DNA of 64,000 nt from Aquilaria yunnanensis (lineage: Eukaryota > Streptophyta > Magnoliopsida > Malvales > Thymelaeaceae). Both the position numbers and the translations under genes were made by a program. The DNA lies in contig CM077594.1 of the NCBI GenBank assembly GCA_039654915.1, positions 85,326,893 through 85,390,892 on the forward strand, written 5' to 3'. The notes under the pieces are model-generated. The model searched no databases and was not told the DNA's origin. It worked only from the letters and a program-made list of their open reading frames with translations. This document shows, one piece after another, positions 54,969-64,000 of the stretch (within the stretch, counting starts at the first letter, position 1; every line of letters starts with the position of its first letter).

Positions 54969-55922
54969 TTACCTATTTCACAAAATAATATACATATTAA
55001 ATATCATTTTAAGAAAACTATAATTTATATATGAAAAAAGTATACATATGTATTCTAATTATTTTAGACATAATTTCCCTAATATAAATAAATTATATAT
55101 AAAAGATAACTCTTTTTGACGAACTATATAAAAAAATTTATATAAAAATGGAATATACACACACACACACTAGTGATTGCATAGGCGCGGTGCACATGAA
55201 TTAAATACTAAGTTATTTTTTGGTCAAATAACTATAATTCTAATTATTTTATCCAAAATAAATAATTCCAGTAATGATTTTACTTATTTTAGTTCAGATA
55301 CAATTTCTTATTAATTTTTCTATCTATTATATAGTAATTTTTATTACAATATTTCATCATAACTCTATCCTCATTTAGGTCATTGATTATAATAGATAGC
55401 TCATTGAATTAGATTTCTATTTAATATAAACAACAACAACATTATCATTATTAACAACAACAACAACAACAATAATAATATAATGTAGAATATGCTATAG
55501 GTAATATTTGTTATAAAAAAATTGATAGAAGTTTTTTGTATTTGTGATGGTACAGTACTTATAAAATTATTTCATAGTATTTTTAAAATCTAATCAAAGA
55601 TGTCAAAATTCCTCTTATCAGTGTACACTTTAAAAATGATATTCAATCTGTTAAGAAAATATCTTGATTTAATATTTTAATAGCATTACATATTTATAAA
55701 TTTTATTAAAAGTTAAGTTAGTAAATTTTATCTTAAGTTCTATGCTTTAGATTTAAAAAGCTAATTATTAAAATGGAGATTTTTTATATATTACTTGGCT
55801 TAAACAATTAAATAGATTTACTATTAATATGTTATCATAACTTTGACTTTTTAAAGAGACATAAGCTAAACTTTTAATAATTTTTTTTATGTTATATTCA
55901 AAATTGAAAAGAACAGAATACA
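54969..55922. other. AT-rich non-coding spacer with microsatellites
   Basis: An AC run at about 55156-55171 and CAA/AAT trinucleotide runs at 55431-55485. No gene recognised. Confidence 0.5.
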
Positions 55923-56337
55923 TGTAATGACCCAAGTCCAAAATCGATTAACAAAACACCCGCTCATACCACATGGGCTATCATTTGGAAAAGATAAGCG
56001 CTAGGTACTTAGGAATAGACTCTCAACATAAGGAAGTTCCTCCGTCCCATACCGGCAAACTCAATCACATACTTTGAATCAAACCTAGCCTTGATACCAT
56101 CTGTAACAACCTAAGTTCAGTTGGTTCCTTAAACAAAGTAACCTCTCAAATCAGACTATTTAGCCCCTAGCCAAGTATCCTTTCAAATCCAGGATCAGTC
56201 TTGTTAAACGATGCATGTGCATACCATTATGCCACAACATCGTGGCCCTGGGTTGGCTCTAATATTATCTGTAATAACCCAAGTCCAGAGCCAGTCAACG
56301 GAATACCTACCCACACCACATGGGCTATCCTTTGTGT
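55923..56337. repeat. Cluster of LTR-terminus-like sequences
   Basis: TGTAATGACCCAAGTCC (55923), TGTAACAACCTAAGTTC (56102) and TGTAATAACCCAAGTCC (56271) are three related starts; the first and third continue into ACCCACACCACATGGGCTATC-type sequence. On the minus strand TGGTATCAAGGCTAGG (about 56084-56099) next to the second looks like an initiator tRNA-Met primer site. Suggests truncated, layered LTR ends of a gypsy family. Confidence 0.5.
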
Positions 56338-59044
56338 GGCGGAACAGGGCCCCAGTGCCCTGAATTGATAACACTGGTAGGCTCTAGGGAACTATGATCC
56401 CACTTAAGTTACAGTTGGCTAGTTATTACTTGTAAAATACCTTAAATCATTACGTGCAACTAGTTACTTAGCCTACCCTGCATAAGAGATATGCATGCGT
56501 TGTCCTGGCTATGCAATAATACTTAAATTAAAACTTCATCGAAAACAGTGCCGCGGCAATTAATGAAAACATAAATCAAATAAGCCAAGACATAAATCTT
56601 TAGTTGCTTTAACTTCAAGTAACAACTACGTGCATACATTTCCAACTTATATGCACCCAAATGTAACTCTAGTGTTATACACACCAACGGACACTAGTAG
56701 AGGCAATCTATGTATGAAATTACCATACATATAAAAGAAGCATCTCATAATTACTAAGATACTAAGATCCATCCTTAGCTCTTCACCCCAAGCAAGCTTG
56801 CTTCAAGTGATGAGCCACACTTTCCTTGTACTCACTTAGCCTTGAACTGTAAGGCAAACGCTTTGGTTAGAACTAGCTTATGCCATAAGTAACTTAGAAA
56901 ACATGAAGTTTCCTACTTAGAGAATACCTTTGAACCAATAAAACTTAGCTTTAACAGCTGCCCCTTACCAACTGTTAAGCCCAAACAAAACTGCTTAAAC
57001 CTGCACAACACTTAAGGGGTGAGTACTCCAAAGTACTCAGTAAGGGATTAGTACCTGCAGGGAAAAGCAATGCATGCATGCAAAGCACAACAAACATATA
57101 AATAGACAACATACAAAACAAAACAAGCAATCAACAAGATAACCAGAAGCAAGAAAATAAACAACAAACAATGCAAGTGATGGATGGATGGATGGATGAA
57201 TGAGTTATCCACATGCAAATGCACTTAGGACTTCCTTACACCCGTAGGTGCTGGACTTGTCGTGAGCTCTTACGACTAGGGTACTTGGATACTGGCCCTC
57301 GTATCCTATGCTAGCACTTAACTACTAACCCCTTGAAGTCCTCTTACGGGCACCTTAGAGTAAGACCTTGCTTACTCAACCTTACCCGCCTTGACGAGCT
57401 ACTTAGAGTAAGTTTCCACTTACTCACTCCTTACCCGTCTCTACCCTTAACTTATTGTGCAGAGTAGCTATCTTATGTGGTTCAACTTACCAAGCTTTTG
57501 AAGCTCAGCTTAGGGCCCCTTAGTGGCTTACTTACCAAACTATAAAGTTTGGTTGGGATTCTCTTAGGTTTCCTTTTCATTGACCAGGTTTATGACATTC
57601 TACTCGGCCAACGAAGAGTCTGAAACCTGACTTAATCCCCTTAGTGCTCACTTGAGAACTGAAGCACTTTAACTTCCTTAACCACCACTACTTACCCTTC
57701 CTTAACCACACCACTTAGCTACTACCTATATAATGCATAATTCCCGACTTAGGAACGAGTTCTAGACCCAACCGAGGCTATAGAACGTCTTAACTTAGCC
57801 TAGGGATGGAAACCGAGAGTTTGAGACACTCTTAGGATGCCCGAAGCTTAAGGGCAAAATGCCTTGGCGGCGCCGTTGGCGACGCGTCGCCAAAGGCATC
57901 AGCATTCGGAAAACTTTCACATTTCTCGGCGACGCGTCGCCAACTCGCGTCGCCACCGGCGACGCGTCGCCAATATGGCGTCGACACTAGCGACGCGTCG
58001 CCAACGCTTCCCAGCGTTGCACGACAGCGTGCGACCTTGCGTGAAAACTGCTCAAACTTTCTCATCCCATAACCAAATCACTTGGGTCTTGTTTCTAACT
58101 CATTCCCACACAAAAGACTACATTTCTATGCATTATTTGATCTTAATTAACTTGAATCCCTTACCTCAAATCATCTTGAAAGCAAGAACAAGCTATGAGC
58201 ACCTTCAAGCTCCAATGGGTTCCCTTGAGTTCCAAGCTTGAAATCAACCAAATTTCGACACCAAGAGCATGAAGTTAAGACCATTTCTAACCATTTAACA
58301 ACCTTAAAACTAACCCATAAGGATCAAATACGTTTACCTTTGGGTTTGAACCAAAACTTGTAAGAACAACTCCAAATGCACCAATTCCATCAAAACGAGC
58401 TAAGGGCTTGTTGGGATTGCTTCGGGACCTTCGAATTCCATGAAAACTTGAGTGATTTGGGAGGTTTGGGGGGTAGAAAGCAAGGGAGAAAGAAGAGCTA
58501 CGAAAATGGCTAATGGGGGAGATGATGAATAGTGTCATCTCCTTCATTTAAACCAATTTAGCCCAACTTCTTCCTCTTGTCACTTTGGCCCTCAAACTAA
58601 ATTTTGAATCACTTAGGCCACTTAAACACTCCCATTTCTATCACTCCTTGGTCCCAAAGAAAGGTTATTCTTATCTAACACGCTGCCCTTGCGTCACATA
58701 AGCCATTATAAGACATAATAGCTTAAATTCTTACTTAGTGCATTTTTTACCCTTAACTTAAGCTTTTGGTTCAAATGGCTATAAATTCCTATGGTCTTAA
58801 CTTAACTAGCTCAAAACACTTGCATGGACCTAATTTTTCCAAAATTACGGTCATGCCACTAACTCGGGCCAAAATTACCATTTTGCCCTTCTTTGCCCCT
58901 TAGGTGCCAATTACCCTTTGGAACTCAATTTAACCTCAACTAGCTTGCTTTCCTTGCTTAATACTACTTATTTGAGGGAAAAATACTTGGGATTCACTTA
59001 CCTCGACATTTAATGTAGAGGAAATACTAGGAGAGCCTTTACAC
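56338..59044. repeat. Large direct repeat, copy 1 (~2.7 kb, LTR-like)
   Basis: From GGCGGAACAGGGCCCCAGTG to GGAGAGCCTTTACACT, matched along its whole length by 59109-61862 with many substitutions and indels. Shared landmarks include CCTGCATA-GA-ATA-GCATG, AGACACTAGTAGAGGCAA-type sequence, AACAGTTGCCCCT-ACCAACTGTTA, GAGTACTC-AAAGTACT and GGACTTCCTTACAC. No transposon proteins were found; non-coding, probably LTR-derived. A GGAT microsatellite lies near 57180-57196. Confidence 0.8.
57878..58002. repeat. Cluster of GGCGACGCGTCGCC palindromes
   Basis: Perfect 14-bp palindromes at 57878-57891, 57928-57941 and 57958-57971, plus a 13/14 copy at 57989-58002, with further half-sites (GCGTCGCC at 57946-57953). 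It is GC-rich in an AT-rich repeat, and absent from the matching part of copy 2 (about 60650-60850), which instead has looser GTGCGACAACATTG and GATGCGATAGCACC motifs. Confidence 0.85.
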
Positions 59045-59108
59045 TTTGGAAAATGATAAGTGCTAGGTGCTTATGTTCTAGAACTGGAGCCCATATATCC
59101 ACATAATA

Positions 59109-61862
59109 TGGCTGAACAAGGCCCCAGTGCCCTAATTTGCTAATACTGATAGGCTTTCTAGGAACTAAGATTTCACTTAGGTTACAATTGGTTAGTCATT
59201 ACTCGTGAAGTATCTTAAATCATTACATGCAATTAGTTACTTAACCTATCCTGCATAGGAAATAAGCATGTGTTGTCCCAGCTATGCAATAACAATTAAA
59301 TATATAATCTATAATAAAACAATGCCATGGCCTTTATATTTAAGAAAACAAGTTAATACAAGCCAAGACATAAAAACTTTAGTTCCTTTAACTTCAAGTA
59401 ATAACTATGTGCATATATATCAATCCTATATGTACCTAAATGTAATCTTAGTGTTATACACACCAATAGACACTAGTAGAGGCAACATGTAGTATGAAAA
59501 ATGTCATACATACAATAGTGACAATAATATCTACTAAGATCCACCCTTAACTTTCCACCGGAACAATCTAGCTTCAAGTGGCAAGCCTCACTTTCCTTGT
59601 GCATACTTAGCTTTCAAACCTAAAAATACAACACTTTGGTTAGTACTAACTTACTTTATAAGCATTCATTAACCACAAGGCTTATGCATAGAGAGTACCT
59701 TCAAACAAATAAAACTTAGCACTAACAGTTGCCCCTCACCAACTGTTAGCCCCAATTAGCCTTCTAAATACCTACACAACACTTAAGAGGTGAGTACTCA
59801 AAAGTACTTTGTAAAGGATTTGGCACCTGCAGGGAAAATATATGCAAACATGCAAAGTACAACAAACATATATATCTTATACATCACAAGCAACCAACCA
59901 AACAATACAACAAGCAATAAACACAAGCAATTAATAAACAACAACAACAATGCAATGTAATGTATGGATGGATGAGTGAATGCACATGTTTATGCATTTA
60001 GGACTTCCTTACACTTGAAGGTGTTCTTAACTACCATGAGCTCATACGACAGGGGTACTTGGATACTAGCCCTCGTATCCGATGCTAGCACCATGAAGTC
60101 CTCCTTATAAGCGCCTTAAGTAAGTCGTCACTTACTTGACCTTGCATGCCTTTTACGGGTTGCTTAAAGTAAATCATCATCTACTCACCTCTTACCCGTA
60201 ACTTTCCTTTACTTGTTGTGCTAGGTAATTGAACTTAGTGGCCAAACTTCACCAAGTTCCCCTGAACTTGACTCGAGCAACTTAGTTGATTCACTTATCA
60301 AACCTGTTAACTTGGTTGAGACCTCTTGGGCACCGCTCAATGCCCAGAGGCACTTGGCCTCTATCCCTGGGTCATCAGGGGTCCTAGACCCTTTTCGGGT
60401 CCTTCTCCAATGTCAAAAGTTCACGACCTCACCCTTGGCCATTGGATGACTTATAGAATACTAGGTCCTTCCTGAGTACCTTATTTATGACTTAAGGTAT
60501 CTCACTTGTCCACTTTTCCTTAGCCCTTTTAACCACCCACTTATTACCCACTTATTGATGCATACTTAAATCTTAGGAGCACTTTTGAGCCATGTTAGGA
60601 CACCTTTTAAACCTTAGGAATTGATTTGGGACACTTAGAAACAAGGTTGGCACAATGTCGTAACATTGCATTTTGTGGTGCGACAACATTGTGATTTTAT
60701 GGAGGTTGCTAGAATTGATGCGATAGCACCAGAAAACTTGGTGCGATATCATTACACATTTCAGGCAGTCTTTTCTTCCTCTTGAGCTCGATGCAACCGC
60801 ATCAAATAATCAATGTGACCGCATTGACCCCTGGAGTAGTGTTTCTACGCCCCTTTCTTGGCTAATCTCATTCCAAACCTTACCCAAACTAGTTCCAATC
60901 ACTTTTGGCTCATTCCAACTCTCTCCCAAGTGTTCTAACACTACTTATGAATCATTTAATCATGTCATAAGTTAAATCCCTTACCTTAATTGAAGATTTG
61001 TACAAATCCAAGTAACTATTCACAAAAAGCTCCAATTAGCTCCAATGGCTTTCAAGCTTGGTTCCTTTGAAATCGAGCACCACATTTAACTTATCAAGAC
61101 CATTTCTAACTCATTGACACCTTTAGAACCAAATCAAAACTTAGGAAATGACTTACCTTAGGTTTTTAGCTCAACCCACAAAACCTTCTAAAAACACCTC
61201 AAAATGCACCAAATCCTTCAAAAACTTGCTAATGGCTTGTTGTGATAGCTTTGGGGGCTTCATTTTCATGAAAATTCTAGGCTAAAATGAAGACTTAAGG
61301 TGGAATGATGTGGTGGACAAGAGAGCTATGGGTTTGGCTCAAGGAAGGAGAAGATGAATAGTGCTCTTCATCTCCCAAAATATCTCAAACAACCCATCCT
61401 CTGTAAACTTAAGCTAATTAAACTTGCTTAAGTTTTTCTTTAATCAAACCAATTCTTGTTATGCCTAAATGAGAGAATCCTAATCTCTCTTCTCAGCCCT
61501 AAGCTAATCAAACATAAACCATTTAAACACGTAAGCCATTAACTTTGTAACTTAGTGCACTTAAGCCCTTCCTCATCACTTATTGGTTCTAATAAGTCAC
61601 AACACTTATGGTCTTGACAAATTTAGTCACTTTCACTTACATGACAATAATTTCACTGAAATTATCACCAAGCTACCAACTTGGGTTAAAATTACTATTT
61701 TACCCTTATAACCTTTAGGTGCCGATTAACACTTAGGAACCCTTATGGAGCTTACTTTAGTTGCTTGACTTGTTTAATAAAATTCTTATTTGAGAAAATT
61801 AACTTGGGATTTACTTACCTTGGCATCCAAACTAGGGGAAGTGCTTGGAGAGCCTTTACACA
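59109..61862. repeat. Large direct repeat, copy 2 (~2.75 kb, LTR-like)
   Basis: Diverged partner of 56338-59044, same orientation. It ends shortly before GGGAGTATTACA (about 61890-61908), whose reverse complement TGTAATACTCCC is a plausible LTR start, so both copies may be LTRs of a minus-oriented gypsy element whose interior has been lost. Confidence 0.75.
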
Positions 61863-61908
61863 TAAGGCTTCGCACACTTTATCCATGCGAGATATGGGAG
61901 TATTACAA

Positions 61909-62326
61909 TATATGTGGGACATTCAATAAAAAACTTAAGTAAAAATAAATATCTTTTAAAAAGTATGACACAAATATGGGTCATGATGCCAAAGTATAAA
62001 CTTAGTGAGTAAACACTGAGTTTTTTCAAAGGTATATAACTATAAGTAACTATACATTACTCAAAAAGCTTAATTACTCTATTCTTGATTTTTTATCAAA
62101 ATACACTCACCTCCAAGGTTTCAAAATCTACACTTAGCCTATATTTTATTGTTGATTTAATGTGATTGTGTCCAATGATCGAGGTAAAATCTTATATAGA
62201 TTTTATATTTTTGGATAATTAATACCTACCTATTGATTTAGAAATTACACTCACATCACTAATGTTTGAAAATGTAGTCATACCCATTGTTCTTATAATA
62301 TAATTATTCAATCATAGGAAAATTGT
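61909..62326. other. Non-coding AT-rich spacer
   Basis: No ORF, repeat or motif that I can support. Confidence 0.4.
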
Positions 62327-64000
62327 AACACCCCCAATTTTATAAATCTTAATTTTAGAAAATATATTAAATTCCTAGAGTTATTAAGAAATTAATTAAA
62401 AATAATTCAAGAAATATAAGGTAAAACATTTTCTTTGAATCTATTTTTCAAATAATAAGAGTATTAAATGAAATCAAAGTAGTTAAGTGACAATCTCAGG
62501 AAAACTAACATATGAATAATATGCCAATTTAAGCAAACCATATGTTTCTTTTAAAAATGAAATAACACAAAATAGAAATCCAGTCCTAGCCAGTTTTATT
62601 CTTGAGGGCCTACAACGTACTCTCACTCAGTTTGCTCTACATCCTGAACCTCATCAAATGGTTTAGTGTATTCTGTCTACTCATAGTATTCACTTGAGGA
62701 AATATGTTAGAAAGTGGGGTGAGCACTACTTATTCAGTACGGGGGAAGTATCAGGCCCATCACGTGGATCCTAATATTCCCTCCACAAACAACAAATAAA
62801 TAATAAACTTCAAGTTATCGAAATTTAACCAAAGAACAATTTGATACACATCATAGCATTAACATTAAAGTCCTACTAGCATGATTGAACTAATATGCAT
62901 ATGTATAATTCCTTTTTATTGATTAGATCATATCTTGTTAATCAATCATCTAATCAAATACTTGAATGCCGTCAAATGAACCTAGGGTGGTAAGTGTGTA
63001 CATCAACCATTATTAGGATAACTTTTAGGCAGTACCACTAGGGATGCCACCACGTTAGAGCCTTTCGGGATACTTATGCCGAGGTAGAGCCTCTCATGAT
63101 ACCAATCATAAGCATGGTCCCCCGTTAGCTATATGGTCCGGCAACGCACAAATCATATCTCCATACTCCATGTCAATATTGAGTCATAACTAAGGATGGT
63201 CCGCCGCCACCCTAGCACGCCTCTCAGGTTCGAATCATCCATTTCAAACTTCTCTTCTAAATTTATGGCTTGTCAGGTCATGCAGATATGGCCCGTCGCC
63301 AACCTTGGATACCTCATATTTATTTTACTCCTCAAATATTTTACTTAATTTAGTATTATGTATGACAAACATCAATTATATGCAACAACCAATTGATGTA
63401 TAACCAAAGCTCATTTTATTTTAGCCCTTTTTAGTAGAGTGCCATGATTTTAGTGCATCCTATTTCTTTTATCTTGTTACCTTAGCTTAGTGTTACATGA
63501 TGATATGACAATCAATGATATCCTTTTAAGTGTGTTTATAATAAATGCTCATCTCTTCTCTCATGATTGTTTCTAGGTTTTTCATTTAGCATTTATGCTC
63601 ATAATCCTTTATCCACCGGCTTATAGAAATTTATTACTGCCCTAACATGTCACTAACGGTTGCTTTCAATCTCATCATATTGCTAGTGAGTTTGTCGGCC
63701 CTAAACATGGTACGAGCGGTGTTTGTCTTATTGGCCCTAAAGATGGTACCAACGGTGTTTGTCTTAACGGCCCTAAACATAGTACTAGTAGGTTTATTTA
63801 AGCAGTCATAACATACTTCTAACTTAACTCTTGTTACAAACGGTCCTAGTATGATACTAGTGCCAAACATACATAATATATCACATCATTACAACCATGC
63901 AACCAACTAGCCAAAATTACATCTCAATGGAAGAGAACTAAAATAAAATAAAATTTAAGAAAAACTAAATAATTACCCTACCCATGTTTCCTACACATTT
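62327..64000. repeat. LTR-like sequence, probably gypsy, running off the window
   Basis: Begins TGTAACACCCCCAATTTTAT, a common start of plant Ty3/gypsy LTRs. It continues with AGCATGGTCCCCCGTTAGCTATATGGTCCGGC-type sequence (63112 on) of the kind seen in plant LTRs. The right part holds a tandem repeat at 63660-63790. No proteins. The assignment rests on the terminus and general character only. Confidence 0.45.
63660..63790. repeat. Short tandem repeat, about 3 copies of ~42 bp
   Basis: Units share GGCCCTAAACATGGTAC and CGGTGTTTGTCTTA. A minus-strand 78-codon frame across it is repeat translation. Confidence 0.75.

Noticed and set aside
57832..58241. ORFs across the GC-rich palindromes
   Set aside because: Their arginine/alanine-rich protein is produced by the palindromic repeat itself, on both strands.

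Overview
The window is nuclear DNA of a flowering plant, probably a eudicot. It is intergenic, repeat-rich chromatin: almost everything recognisable is a transposable element or host gene sequence carried or broken by one. I see no intact ordinary host gene, tRNA, rRNA or CRISPR array.

1-985 and 26943-30200: AT-rich degenerate repeats, including about four copies of a ~300-bp satellite-like unit, which form the target site of the main element. 986-26937: a very large (25,952 bp), apparently recent Ogre-type (Ty3/gypsy, Tat clade) LTR retrotransposon lying on the minus strand. It has 3.7-kb LTRs that look identical apart from homopolymer lengths, a TATAT target duplication, a tRNA-Arg primer site, a polypurine tract, an extra ORF1, gag-protease, a predicted 203-bp intron whose removal joins gag-pro in frame to RT/RNase H/integrase, and a hairpin-rich 73-bp tandem array in its 3' region. 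All three replication ORFs are open.

Between pol and its 3' LTR this Ogre carries an accessory block, the most striking thing in the window. It holds three tandem, diverged 182-codon ORFs for small cysteine-rich basic proteins that resemble the nucleic-acid-binding proteins of carlavirus-type plant RNA viruses, then an intact intronless LONELY GUY-like gene (cytokinin riboside 5'-monophosphate phosphoribohydrolase). Two of the small ORFs and the LOG gene each have a TATA box, preceded by a shared upstream module that is amplified to about five copies in front of LOG. The three small ORFs are much more diverged from each other than the two LTRs are, so the cargo is old and has stayed open. I infer a functional, selected retrotransposon cargo that may act on host cell proliferation, silencing or hormone state.

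30215-30763: minus-strand LINE fragment. 32098-41884: an old degenerate Ty1/copia element (minus) split by a young Tork/Tnt1-like copia element (34444-39549, plus; one in-frame stop). 42749-44010: a Mutator-like non-autonomous element. 44690-45049: promoter and first exon of a glutamate-receptor-like gene that has lost its start codon, its intron invaded by a non-autonomous hAT element (45203-46680). 48240-50643: 5'-truncated LINE with poly(A). 50945-51603: possible hAT MITE. 52287-53563: TRIM-like element. 53796-54965: Pack-CACTA element carrying a purine-permease pseudogene. 55923-61908: two diverged ~2.7-kb direct repeats, probably LTR-derived, one with a cluster of GC-rich palindromes. 62327-64000: further LTR-like repeat with a short tandem repeat.
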